The notes under the pieces: generated by a model
The model's input: the letters and a program-made list of their open reading frames with translations, nothing else
Told to the model about the DNA's origin: nothing
Database searches by the model: none
Assembly: GCF_004770475.1 (NCBI RefSeq)
Contig: NZ_RQHK01000017.1
Coordinates: 496,001-560,000 of the forward strand
Source: Leptospira mtsangambouensis
Lineage (GTDB): Bacteria; Spirochaetota; Leptospiria; Leptospirales; Leptospiraceae
Direction: 5' to 3'
Length of the DNA: 64,000 nucleotides
Position numbers and translations under genes: made by a program
Part shown: positions 26,112 to 34,680 of the stretch, one piece after another
Layout of the letters: each line of letters opens with the position of its first letter
Numbering within the stretch: position 1 is the first letter of the stretch

Positions 26112-27505
26112 TTCGTATTTTATTTTTATTTTTAGCACTTTCACTGAGTCTTTTTGCGCAAGAGAGCAAAGAATACAAACTTTCAGACAAAGCATATGGT
26201 CTTGCTTGGGATGGAGTTAATTTTTGGTATATTGATACCAATCGTCGCGCCATTATCAAAATCAATGAAATTGGCGAACAAGAGATTTTTAACTTAGGAC
26301 TTGCTAACCTTCGTGGAATTAGTTTTGATTCTCGCGAGGGAAAACTCCTTGTTGTAGCGCCAAAACAAATTTTGAAATTGGATCCAAATTCCGGTGGTAT
26401 CACTGACAAAATTCAAATTCCCCTTTCAAATGTGGCAGGGATTGCCAGCGTAGGAAACTATTATTATATTTTAGATTTGGATTCAGGAAAGGTTCAAATT
26501 TATGACCAGTCTTCTTCACTTTTAATTGGTGGTTTTTTTACCGATCGAACAAGACCACGTGACATTTGTTATGGGAGAGATTCATTATGGATCTCTGATT
26601 CAGCTGACAATAGTATTTATCGATACGACACCAAATCCGGTAAAATCACTGGATCCATTAAAACAAATCTTCGTTCTGTGCGTGGGGTTTTACTCAGTGG
26701 CTCTAAACTTTGGGTGGTCGATCGTGAAAATAAAGAAATTAAAAACATTCCCTTCATTGAAACAGAACGATTCATTGCTTCTGGTGAAGAAGAATACAAC
26801 TTAGAAGTATCATTAAAATTCAAATTGGATTCTGTTTCTTTGTCTAAGGCACAGATTGCAATTCTCCATCCACCTTCAAATGAACAACAAAGAATTCGTG
26901 GCGTAAAATTTACAGATGCTACTTACCAACCTTCGTTCATCCAACGAAATCGAGTGCATTTGAAAAAACTATCCATTGAAGATTTACCGGGAGAACAAAT
27001 AGTAAAATATAAGTTTTCTTCAAAAAACCAATTTATCAAATATTATGTTACTGATGAATATTTAGATAAAGAGGCTGTGTATCCAGGGGATGTGACTGCT
27101 TTTTATGAAAAAACAAAAGAAGAGCTAAAACTTTTGCCCCGTGACTATTTGGATGCAATTTACCAGGCACGACAAACAAGTATTAGTATTAATGATTTTA
27201 AAGATAAAATGAAAGAATTAGGAGTACCAATCCAACCATTTCGAATGATTCGTTTTGAAAAAGGTAAACCAAAATCAATTCAAGATTCTCTTTCTATTTT
27301 TCTTTTGAGTTACGGTTGGATACCAATTGCTGATTTGGGACTGGGAAGTAATACGGACAAACGGTATTTCGAAAAAAAAGAAACGGATTTGATTTTATTT
27401 CAAAGTTTGAATTCCAAATCATCCATTTCTCCAGTATACTTTCGAAAGGATGTTAATTCAGAATGGGAAAATTTGCCTGCAGAAATTACTTATAAAATTA
27501 AGTAA
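26108..27505 (+). CDS. Exported beta-propeller (NHL/SMP-30-like) protein with unknown C-terminal domain
   Basis: 465 residues with a clear signal peptide (MIRILFLFLALSLSLFA). Residues about 25-220 hold five or so repeats of roughly 40 residues, with patterns such as YGLAWDGVNFWYID, RGISFDSREGKLLVV, AGIASVGNYYYILD and RDICYGRDSLWISD, the outline of a beta-propeller. The remainder (about 240-465) is a mixed alpha/beta region I do not recognise. It is coupled by ATGA to the S2P protease upstream and overlaps the downstream gene by 56 bases. It may be a periplasmic sensor or a protease partner, which is inference from context. Confidence 0.7.
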   Translation: MIRILFLFLALSLSLFAQESKEYKLSDKAYGLAWDGVNFWYIDTNRRAIIKINEIGEQEIFNLGLANLRGISFDSREGKLLVVAPKQILKLDPNSGGITDKIQIPLSNVAGIASVGNYYYILDLDSGKVQIYDQSSSLLIGGFFTDRTRPRDICYGRDSLWISDSADNSIYRYDTKSGKITGSIKTNLRSVRGVLLSGSKLWVVDRENKEIKNIPFIETERFIASGEEEYNLEVSLKFKLDSVSLSKAQIAILHPPSNEQQRIRGVKFTDATYQPSFIQRNRVHLKKLSIEDLPGEQIVKYKFSSKNQFIKYYVTDEYLDKEAVYPGDVTAFYEKTKEELKLLPRDYLDAIYQARQTSISINDFKDKMKELGVPIQPFRMIRFEKGKPKSIQDSLSIFLLSYGWIPIADLGLGSNTDKRYFEKKETDLILFQSLNSKSSISPVYFRKDVNSEWENLPAEITYKIK

Positions 27506-28256
27506 ACTTTCTGTATTCTTTTTAATCGTGTGTTCACCACTGAGTCAAAAAATTGATTCAGTGTTTGTCGACAAAACAATAGAAAGGGAAACAAAATTTC
27601 GAGATTTAGTTGAGTCTACTTGGATTCAATTTCCTAAATTGGGGTTGTATTGTGAAAAGGAAATTTCTTATCACAAAATCTTTTGTAAGATCCAAACTAT
27701 TTTAAGTTTTCGAAAACTTTCAGAATATTTGGATATCCCGATTTTTGAATCCGGTCCACATACAAAATACTATCTAGAATTAAACTCGACCAATGCCTTC
27801 GGACATTATCATCCAGAATTTCCAATAAAACTGAGAGAATTTCTCCTTCCTGCAAAAACTAACAAAACTTTGTATGCAATCACTTTACCCATTTATGAAA
27901 GTTCGATTCGAAGCACAGCCCGAGAGTTTTTTATTGTTTATCAGAAATTAGATTCTAATCCTAAGTTTTTTAGAAAAGAAGCAGACCGTTATTTGATGTT
28001 AGTAGAAGAGGATCGATTTATTTTATTTTTGTATCCTGCTTTTACAGACAATGAGGATCCAGAAGAATCATCAAGATTTGTTTATAGGAAGGGTGATGAA
28101 TCAATTGATGCTCAAATCGTGAAGGAACTTGTAGGATTTTGGCTTCGTAGAAAAGCAGATGGAACAGATACCGATTTTATTTTAGGATTAGTTGAATTAC
28201 TTAAATTGTACGATTCGGAATTTTATTTGAACCGAACCGCACAGTCTCTCAATTAA
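27450..28256 (+). CDS. Hypothetical exported protein
   Basis: Up to 268 residues. A hydrophobic N-terminal segment (LSKLSVFFLIVC) suggests export, possibly as a lipoprotein, though IVC is a poor lipobox. The body is alpha/beta with many aromatic residues and Cys-containing strands (YCEKEISYHKIFCKI). Family not recognised. The ATG at 27450 lies 56 bases inside the preceding gene with AAAGG directly against it, so the exact start is unsure. It is the third gene of the 25182-28256 operon and converges on the DegT gene 6 bases later. Confidence 0.6.
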   Translation: MLIQNGKICLQKLLIKLSKLSVFFLIVCSPLSQKIDSVFVDKTIERETKFRDLVESTWIQFPKLGLYCEKEISYHKIFCKIQTILSFRKLSEYLDIPIFESGPHTKYYLELNSTNAFGHYHPEFPIKLREFLLPAKTNKTLYAITLPIYESSIRSTAREFFIVYQKLDSNPKFFRKEADRYLMLVEEDRFILFLYPAFTDNEDPEESSRFVYRKGDESIDAQIVKELVGFWLRRKADGTDTDFILGLVELLKLYDSEFYLNRTAQSLN

Positions 28257-28262
28257 CTTTAG

Positions 28263-29462
28263 TTATCCTAAAATATCTTTTACTGCATCAATCACATCTT
28301 TTTCATCGGACTTTGTCATTCCGGCAAATAGCGGTAGTGAAACCGATTTATCATACATCTGACAAGCATTTGGATATTCTTTACGATTGTATTGGAAAGT
28401 TTTTTTATAATAAGGATGTTCGAAGATGGGAATGAAGTGAAGGCTTGTCCCAATATTTCTTTCTTTTAACTCTTCTACTAATGTATCCCGCCCTACTTTT
28501 GCAATTTTTGGATCTACTTCAATGCGGTAGAGATGCCAACTATGAATTCCATTTGAATCTTCTTTAGGAAGTTTGATTCCTTTTAATAAACTAAATTCTT
28601 CATTATAATGTTTTGCAATTTCTGTTCTACGTTCCCAAAATCCATGTGATTCCTTTAGTTGTACGACTCCGAGAGCTGCAGCGATATCGGTCATATTATA
28701 TTTATAACCAGCATCCACCACTTCATAATACCAACCTGGTCTGTTAAACGCATCACGGTTAATTCCATGTAGTCGCATCTTTCGGATTCGTTCTGCGGCT
28801 TCCTTATGAGAAGTAGTGACCATCCCCCCTTCTCCAGTTGTGATTCCTTTGGTGGCATAAAAACTAAAAACAGTAAAATCTCCCCAAGTTCCAATCATCT
28901 TATCTTTGTGAACTGCTGGGAAGGCATGGGCAGCATCTTCAATTACGTATAAATTGTATTCTTTTGCGATAGAAATGAGGCCTTCCATATCACAAGTATA
29001 TCCTGCTAAGTGAACCGGCATAATTGCCTTGATACGTTTTCCTGTTTTTTTGCTTTTGAGTTCTTTTCCGTTCCATTTGCATTTGGATTCAATGGTTTCT
29101 CGTAAACTGTTTGGAGTCATGAGATTGTGAATGGGATCAACGTCGGTTAGGATGGGTTCTGCTCCGAAATAACAAATGACCTCGGCTGTAGCTGTGAAGG
29201 TGATGGAACTAGTGATGGCAGCGTCTTCTGAAGTCATGCCGATGGCTTCTAAGGCTAAATGTAAGCCAGCAGTGGCTGAGTTGACAGCGATGGTTTCTTT
29301 GCTACCAACAAAGTCGCCAAACTCCATCTCGAATTGTTTGACTTTGGGACCTGAAGTGACCCAGCCCGATCTAAGCACTTGGGCGACTTCTTCAATCGCA
29401 TCTTCGGAAATCGAAGGCAGAGCAAACGGTAGGAAGGTTTTGCGAGATGTGAGCATATTCAT
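28263..29462 (-). CDS. DegT/DnrJ/EryC1/StrS-family PLP aminotransferase
   Basis: A 399-residue sugar aminotransferase. Landmarks are the N-terminal PxIxE..I, RSGWVTSGPKV, VNSATAGLHLAL, VIEDAAHA (Asp176 binds the PLP pyridine nitrogen), SFYATKGITTGEGG (Lys205 forms the Schiff base) and RLHGIN. Such enzymes transaminate keto-sugar nucleotides for surface polysaccharide (perosamine, bacillosamine and similar sugars). No other sugar-nucleotide genes adjoin it, which is unusual for the family. It has a 150-base upstream gap shared with the divergent adenosine deaminase gene. Confidence 0.92.
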   Translation of the reverse strand: MNMLTSRKTFLPFALPSISEDAIEEVAQVLRSGWVTSGPKVKQFEMEFGDFVGSKETIAVNSATAGLHLALEAIGMTSEDAAITSSITFTATAEVICYFGAEPILTDVDPIHNLMTPNSLRETIESKCKWNGKELKSKKTGKRIKAIMPVHLAGYTCDMEGLISIAKEYNLYVIEDAAHAFPAVHKDKMIGTWGDFTVFSFYATKGITTGEGGMVTTSHKEAAERIRKMRLHGINRDAFNRPGWYYEVVDAGYKYNMTDIAAALGVVQLKESHGFWERRTEIAKHYNEEFSLLKGIKLPKEDSNGIHSWHLYRIEVDPKIAKVGRDTLVEELKERNIGTSLHFIPIFEHPYYKKTFQYNRKEYPNACQMYDKSVSLPLFAGMTKSDEKDVIDAVKDILG

Positions 29463-29612
29463 TTATACGACATAATTCGGAAAAAATTTCCAGTCTTTTC
29501 CGCCCCCAAACTTCCTATCGACGGGATTTTTGAAAGCTAAATAGGGATTTTCACCCAAGCTCTAAAAATCTACTTGTAGACACCTAGGAAACTTCGCATT
29601 CTTTCCTGGAAC

Positions 29613-30965
29613 ATGGAAGTTCCTTTTTCTGAGATTTTAAATCGTATTGCCGTCATTGACCGTGACATTGCAGAACTCAATCGTTTGAAGAGTCGTCTGC
29701 CAGCTGACAGACCGTACTCGCCTACCATCCAGCTTACATTCGATAAACAAATTAATACTTTGTTAAACGAACGAGTTTCCTTGATGGAACTCCCGATTTT
29801 ACATCCACCACTTTGGTTACTTTCCAAAGAAGGATTGGAACCCGCTGATGAATCATCCATTTTAAAAGAGCGAAAGTCTTTACTTGCTGGGGATTTATCT
29901 GTTGCCCATCCGAATGAACAAGATGTCATCAACTTCATTCGAGAAATTCCAAAAACAGAAGTACATCTACATCTGGAAGCTTGTGTAAATAAAGAAACTT
30001 TAAAGTTCCTATATAAAAAGAACGGCGTTGAAGTTACAGATCAAGAATTTGAAGATAAATACAACTTCAAAGATTTGAATGGTTTTATACAGGTGTTTTT
30101 CTTTGTGCAAGGTTCAGTAAAAGAGGCTTCAGACCTTGGGTATTTTATCGATAGTTTAGCTGATTACCTACGTTCCAATAATATTGTGTATTGTGAGGCG
30201 TTTTTTGCTCCTTCTAAGTTCATTCAAAATGGATTAGATTTTGATGAGATGGTTGAAGTGATGGTAAATCGTATTCGTCAAATTGAAGTCAAAGATGGAA
30301 TCACCATTCGCTTGTTAGTTGATGTTTCTCGTTCCTTTGGTCCAGAGAATGCAATGAACAATCTGAAACGTGTTTTGGGATTAAAACATAAAGAAGTCAT
30401 TGGAATTGGACTTGGTGGAGCTGAACTTATGGGTCCAGCTAAGGATTATTCTGAAGTATTCAAAGTAGCACGCGAATCTGGATTACGATGTGTGGCCCAC
30501 TCCGGAGAAGATGATGGTCCTTGGGCAATTTGGGATGCCGTAAATCTATGTAAGGCGGAAAGAATTGGTCATGGGACTTCTGCCATCCAAGATCCTGAAC
30601 TTGTTCGTTACATGAAGGAAAATAGAATTCCAATTGAGATTTGTGTGACTTCAAACGTTTTTACTGGAAAATATGTTCGTAAAGAACAAAACCATCCAGT
30701 TCGATATTATTATGACCAAGGTTTGATGTTGTGTATCAATACAGATGATCCTGATATCTTTAATGTTAATCTTACTTATGAATTTTTTAAACTCTATCGT
30801 TTCTTAGATTTTTCTATCGATGAAATTATTGATTTGGTGCGACAAGGTGTGCTTTGTACCTTCCATCCAGAAAAAGAATCATTGTGGAAATCTATGGAAG
30901 AAAAAATAGAAAAAATCAAACTGAAATATAATTTAGTTTCAGATAAACAATTAACGTCAGTTTAG
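29613..30965 (+). CDS. add: Adenosine deaminase-like amidohydrolase with N-terminal extension
   Basis: 450 residues. From residue 110 it is a metal-dependent adenosine deaminase: HLHLE with His118/His120, HSGED (His296, Glu299), RIGHGT (His320) and NTDDPDIF (Asp378/Asp379). It deaminates adenosine or a related nucleoside/adenine. The first 105 residues are an extra region with a charged helical start (SEILNRIAVIDRDIAELNRLKSRL, coiled-coil-like) not present in standard enzymes of about 330 residues. A downstream start would remove this extension, but the open frame and codon use continue. Substrate (adenosine, adenine, AMP-like) is unresolved. Confidence 0.88.
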   Translation: MEVPFSEILNRIAVIDRDIAELNRLKSRLPADRPYSPTIQLTFDKQINTLLNERVSLMELPILHPPLWLLSKEGLEPADESSILKERKSLLAGDLSVAHPNEQDVINFIREIPKTEVHLHLEACVNKETLKFLYKKNGVEVTDQEFEDKYNFKDLNGFIQVFFFVQGSVKEASDLGYFIDSLADYLRSNNIVYCEAFFAPSKFIQNGLDFDEMVEVMVNRIRQIEVKDGITIRLLVDVSRSFGPENAMNNLKRVLGLKHKEVIGIGLGGAELMGPAKDYSEVFKVARESGLRCVAHSGEDDGPWAIWDAVNLCKAERIGHGTSAIQDPELVRYMKENRIPIEICVTSNVFTGKYVRKEQNHPVRYYYDQGLMLCINTDDPDIFNVNLTYEFFKLYRFLDFSIDEIIDLVRQGVLCTFHPEKESLWKSMEEKIEKIKLKYNLVSDKQLTSV

Positions 30966-31017
30966 TTTGAGTTCGAGATAGTTCCGTTTATTTTAGGGAG
31001 ATATGTTTATTGAAAAT

Positions 31018-31486
31018 TCAATTGTTATTGAATTCAGTCGGTATATCATTTGAAGTTTTTTTAATATAACCTTCATTAGTTAGTTTTTGGTTTTTAAATC
31101 TTTTGAAATAGAATTTATTACCAACAATTTGAGTAAAATGTTCTACCGAGATGGAAGTATCTTCTGTTTTTTCATCAAGAATTGGATCATGAAGCTCACA
31201 TTTGTATGTTTTGTAAGTACACAAGTCCATCCATTCGATACATTCTGCGAAATAAAATTTTGGATACTCTCTAAAAGTATAAATTTTGTTTTTCGTATAT
31301 ATGATTTTTACATCTGTAACATTGAACTTTCCTGGAATTGGATAAGTATATTCAAATACACCTAAAAGTTTTTTTTTGGCAGTCAAGTTTGATTGTATTT
31401 TTGTTTAGATTAATCGCATCATTTTTAAATGGCAAAAAAAGGTTTAAAAGAATAATAAGGAAAAAATAAATTTGTAATTTGTTCAT
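31018..31486 (-). pseudogene. Small exported protein gene, interrupted at a 9-base homopolymer
   Basis: An intact frame from TTG 31386 gives 122 residues beginning directly after a run of nine As (minus strand; Ts at 31369-31377). Just upstream, in another frame, ATG 31486 encodes a typical signal peptide (MNKLQIYFFLIILLNLFLP) and continues open to the same run. With eight instead of nine As the two join into one protein of about 155 residues. So this is one exported-protein gene broken by a single-base length change in the run. The mature part has four Cys (AECIEW, LCTY, KCEL) and no recognised family. It may be a pseudogene, a phase-variable gene or a sequencing error. Confidence 0.6.
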
Positions 31487-31518
31487 TTTGTTATACTTCT
31501 CCAAAGATAAATTTTTAG

Positions 31519-32187
31519 TCAGCGAATTAAATGTAAGTTATATTCACGAGAAATGAGATAATTGAAGGCATATTCAACTGACTCAGGAATAAAAATTTCA
31601 GACTGAAAACCTAATTTGGGATACAAAATGATTCTTTGTAAATCACCTACGATTTCGTTTATAATCATATAAAGATTCATATATCGATGAGGTGCATCTA
31701 ATAAAGAGTATTCTGGTGCAGAGATGATGAACCTATTTTCTGGCCACTGTTTGTTCAAAGCCAACTTAACTCTTAAGGTCATAGAAGGTTTTTGAATGGC
31801 TATTACCGAGTTTACTGTAATATTTATTTTCTTTATCAAAGATTTTGTAAAATGAATATTTTCACCTGTGTTGGTAGATTCATTTTCAATGATGATATCT
31901 TTTAAAGGAATATCTTCATTCTTTGCAATCTGAGCAAAAGAATCAGCTTCTGAATCAGAGAATACATTTTTAGTAAAAAAATTGAGTCCTCCCGAAAATA
32001 GAATATAGTTGGCATAACCTTTTTTGTAGAGGTCGCAAGCGTACTTAGCAATTCTTATGTCATGGCTACATAAGACAAAAATTAAATCTGCTTTATTAAG
32101 GTCATCTTTTTGAGTTAAAAAATCCCAAATGATGGAAGCAGATTCTAAATCTTTATCTGATATTTTTCGATGAGAAAGTAGAAACAA
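31519..32187 (-). CDS. YdcF/ElyC/SanA-family protein (DUF218)
   Basis: A 222-residue protein with the DUF218 layout: a strand (ADLIFVLCS), AKYACDLYKKGYANYILFSGG, then SEADSFAQIAKNEDIP...IIIENESTNTGENI, the characteristic E..S.nT.eN block, and SVIAIQKPSMTLR. The family includes envelope-related SanA/ElyC and cytoplasmic YdcF; its chemistry is unclear. No signal peptide or membrane helix is evident. TTG at 32187 is the only start near a stop just upstream. A truncated relative lies at 34282. It follows the VOC gene by 7 bases. Confidence 0.8.
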   Translation of the reverse strand: MFLLSHRKISDKDLESASIIWDFLTQKDDLNKADLIFVLCSHDIRIAKYACDLYKKGYANYILFSGGLNFFTKNVFSDSEADSFAQIAKNEDIPLKDIIIENESTNTGENIHFTKSLIKKINITVNSVIAIQKPSMTLRVKLALNKQWPENRFIISAPEYSLLDAPHRYMNLYMIINEIVGDLQRIILYPKLGFQSEIFIPESVEYAFNYLISREYNLHLIR

Positions 32188-32194
32188 ATTTTAT

Positions 32195-32710
32195 TTACTT
32201 TACCGCTTCTTTCAACATTGCTATGTCTATTTTTTTCATTTTTAACATGGCTTGCGTGGCACGTTCTGCTTTGATTGGATCTTTATGCGAAATTAGTTTT
32301 AAAAGAATTTTTGGGGTCACTTGCCAGTACATACCGAACTTGTCTTGAAGCCAGCCGCACATACTTTCCTTTCCGCCATTCGCTAAAAGAGCATTCCAAT
32401 AATAATCAACTTCTTTTTGAGTTTCTACACTGATCATAAAGGACACTCCCCAAGTGAATTTGAACTCAGGTCCACCATTATAAGCAGTAAACTTTTGGCC
32501 GTTTAAAATGAACTCCCCTTGCATTGGGTTTGCAGTTATGATTTTTGACTTTTTAAAGACCGATGCATAGAACTTTGCCACTTCTTCAATATTTGCATTA
32601 AACATTAGAAAAGGTGTAATGCTATGCGTTGGGTTTGCTCGATAATCTAGTTTTTTAGGATTAGATTTTTTTTTAGCTCCACTGGTTTTCTTCTTCTTTG
32701 GTGCTGCCAT
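32195..32710 (-). CDS. VOC/PhnB-like protein
   Basis: 171 residues. After a Lys-rich N-terminal tail (KKKKTSGAKKKSNPKK), residues about 28-130 match the PhnB/'3-demethylubiquinone methyltransferase-like' subgroup of the vicinal-oxygen-chelate fold: ITPFLMFNANIEEVAKFYASVF, FTAYNGGPEFKFTWGVSFMI and CGWLQDKFGMYWQV. The C-terminal segment (RATQAMLKMKKIDIAMLKEA) is the usual closing helix. The enzymatic role is unknown for most members. GAGAGGAA precedes the ATG. The broken gene 32723-33228 lies 12 bases upstream and the YdcF gene 7 bases downstream. Confidence 0.88.
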   Translation of the reverse strand: MAAPKKKKTSGAKKKSNPKKLDYRANPTHSITPFLMFNANIEEVAKFYASVFKKSKIITANPMQGEFILNGQKFTAYNGGPEFKFTWGVSFMISVETQKEVDYYWNALLANGGKESMCGWLQDKFGMYWQVTPKILLKLISHKDPIKAERATQAMLKMKKIDIAMLKEAVK

Positions 32711-32722
32711 GGTATTCCTCTC

Positions 32723-33228
32723 TTAATTTTTTTCCTCTAATTCATCTAAACGTATAATTATATTTTTAATCGGTGAAATGTATGCCTTCACATCATAACA
32801 TACAAGACTGGCAATGAAAATACCAAAATTAGGATCATTTAACCACCTTGTGGTGAATTGGTCACATGGATAAAATTCAATATCTTTTGCACATCTGTCG
32901 ATATCTTCAGTTTTGTAATGAGAATAGTGATTTAAAACTTCGAAGCGAGCAATTAAATGTATAAAAAAAAAAGAGAGTTGTTTGTTTCTTTAGAAAGAGT
33001 TCTCCGGAGAGGATCAGGATTCATATCGCTTTCGTTATATGAATAGTTTACCAAACTACAACTGTGCAATTTAGAAAATACTTTGCTGGAAATTCTTTGG
33101 TTTGCTTCCAATCCATTGATGAAATCTGGCCCCATTGACAGATAGTTACAGTGAATGAAAAAGACAAAGGGAATTAAAGATTTGAAGTTACCTGTAAAAT
33201 CTATATTCTTTTTGAACAGGTTTACCAT
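32723..33228 (-). pseudogene. Putative lipoprotein gene, interrupted at a 10-base homopolymer
   Basis: ATG 33228, with AGGTGA upstream, opens a frame that begins with a hydrophobic segment ending IHC (possible lipobox). It runs 91 residues to a stop at 32953, just after ten Ts on the minus strand (As at 32963-32972). In a second frame the coding pattern continues from the same run (IHLIARFEVLNHYSHYK... FYPCDQFTTRW...) to a TAA at 32725-32723, just before the VOC gene's ribosome site. One extra T (11) or two fewer (8) would join them into a protein of about 168 residues with four or more Cys. Family not recognised. Compare with 31018-31486. Confidence 0.6.
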
Positions 33229-33265
33229 TTTTATTCACCTATATTTTGAATTTAAAAATTTTACG

Positions 33266-33625
33266 CTAAAATTTCGGATCACCAATTAAAAACCAAGCAT
33301 TAACAATCAGTTTCTTTTTTATTTCATAAATTGCTAATACGTCGACCACAGCTTTGCCTTCTGGAAAATTTCTAGTAACTAATTCTTGGTCTACAATTTT
33401 ATCACCAAACACTTGTCTAGAAATCAACCTCGCAAAAAGGTCTGGTTCTTGGAAACGAATTATATGTCTTTCCTTGATTTGGTCAAGTCCATCTGCAATT
33501 AAAGCAGTCGGATGTAGGTATATTTTTGCATTTTTGTCCCAACATTGCAGGAACAAATGAATATCTTTATTGTTATATGCTTTCAGTTGTGTATCGATTA
33601 AGTTTATGCTTGTTTCTTGATTCAT
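33266..33625 (-). CDS. SnoaL-like/NTF2-fold protein
   Basis: 119 residues with the cone-shaped NTF2-like outline: an N-terminal helix with LIDTQLKAYNNKDIHLFLQCW, DKNAKIYLHPTALIADGLDQIKER, a beta-sheet with VDVLAIYEIKKKLIVNAWFLIG and a short end. Steroid-isomerase-like and SnoaL cyclase members share this shape; many are of unknown function. It sits in the minus-strand accessory run, 37 bases downstream of the broken gene's 5' end and separated from the next by 38 bases. A second SnoaL-like gene lies at 34680. Confidence 0.75.
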   Translation of the reverse strand: MNQETSINLIDTQLKAYNNKDIHLFLQCWDKNAKIYLHPTALIADGLDQIKERHIIRFQEPDLFARLISRQVFGDKIVDQELVTRNFPEGKAVVDVLAIYEIKKKLIVNAWFLIGDPKF

Positions 33626-33663
33626 AATAGATTCATTTCTATAAATACTTAGGTAGTAATCAT

Positions 33664-34260
33664 TTAAAAACTTCCAGTCTGAACTGCGCCTGCTCGTTTG
33701 TAATTAGCGATAATAATTCCACTTGGCGAAATTTGACTCTCCATAAGTTTAAAGGCGGCAGGGATGGTTCCTTCGGCAAATAACCTTTTGCCACTACCTA
33801 GTGTTAGTGGATAGATTTTTAACCAAAACTCATCCACCAGATCATGTTGCATCAGAGTTTGAACAAGGTTGGCACTTCCATAAACATGTAAGTTTGGGCC
33901 ATCTCCCTGTTTGAGTGTTTTGATTTTATCTACTACGTTTCCATTTAAAAAGATGGAGGGATTCCATGTATGAGATTTCATCGTATTGGAAACAACATAC
34001 TTCGTTACAGACATAACACTTGGCCAGATTTCACTATGTTCGGGCCAATATGGTGCCCAAATAGAAAAGGTTTTTCGGCCTAACAACAAATCAAAGGGCA
34101 TGTTCATTTGCCTTTCCATAACCTTATTAATTACATCATCTGAATAGGGAACTTGCCATCCCCCATAAACAAAGTCACCACTGGTATCTTCTGTTGGCCC
34201 ACCGCCAGCTTGGATCACACCATCAAGGGTAAGAAATTCGAGTACGATTATTTTTCTCAT
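33664..34260 (-). CDS. Dihydrofolate reductase family protein (RibD C-terminal-like)
   Basis: 198 residues of the RibD C-terminal/DHFR-like fold: [22 protein letters not shown] at the start, [61 protein letters not shown]. This matches the widespread 'dihydrofolate reductase family protein' subgroup (YyaP/YwjB-type), whose substrates are mostly unknown. It belongs to the minus-strand accessory run. No signal peptide. Confidence 0.9.
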   Translation of the reverse strand: MRKIIVLEFLTLDGVIQAGGGPTEDTSGDFVYGGWQVPYSDDVINKVMERQMNMPFDLLLGRKTFSIWAPYWPEHSEIWPSVMSVTKYVVSNTMKSHTWNPSIFLNGNVVDKIKTLKQGDGPNLHVYGSANLVQTLMQHDLVDEFWLKIYPLTLGSGKRLFAEGTIPAAFKLMESQISPSGIIIANYKRAGAVQTGSF

Positions 34261-34281
34261 GACAAAGTTCTTCGGTGAAAT

Positions 34282-34680
34282 TTATAAATTCAGAATCATT
34301 ACGTAAGGTAGGGCAATGGTTTCTCTGAAGACAGAATAGAAATCTCGGATTTCAGAATACCTAGCATAGGAAGTTTTGACATTTTGGAATCCTGCTCTTT
34401 TTACTAGATAACTTGCTCTAGGAAGATGATAATACTGCGAAATGATAAGAATTGGTTCCGATTCATGCGATTTCAAGATTTCCTTTAAATTATTTGCAGA
34501 TTTTTCCGTAGTGTAACCTAGATTGTCTTCTATGATTTGATTTGCATTTAAGCCGTTTGCTATTAAATATTCTTTCATTACTTTTGCTTCGTCAAATCCT
34601 TCTTTTCCAATCCCACCAAACACTATTACTTTTTGAATTAAACTTTCATTATATAGGACTACTGCACGATTTAAGCTGGT
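34282..34680 (-). pseudogene. 5'-truncated YdcF-family gene remnant
   Basis: From GTG 34623 a 113-residue frame encodes only the C-terminal part of a DUF218/YdcF protein (GFDEAKVMKEYLIANGLN, IEDNLGYTTEKSANNL, ILIISQYYHLPRASYL). In the same frame, coding-like sequence continues upstream with no ATG/GTG/TTG start: LNRAVVLYNESLIQKVIVFGG, the family's R..A..LY.....IIVSGG block, up to about 34680 and to a stop at 34713. The N-terminal Rossmann strand (D.IIVLG) is missing, replaced by the end of the SnoaL-like gene. So this looks like a decapitated gene. A complete relative is at 31519. Confidence 0.6.
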
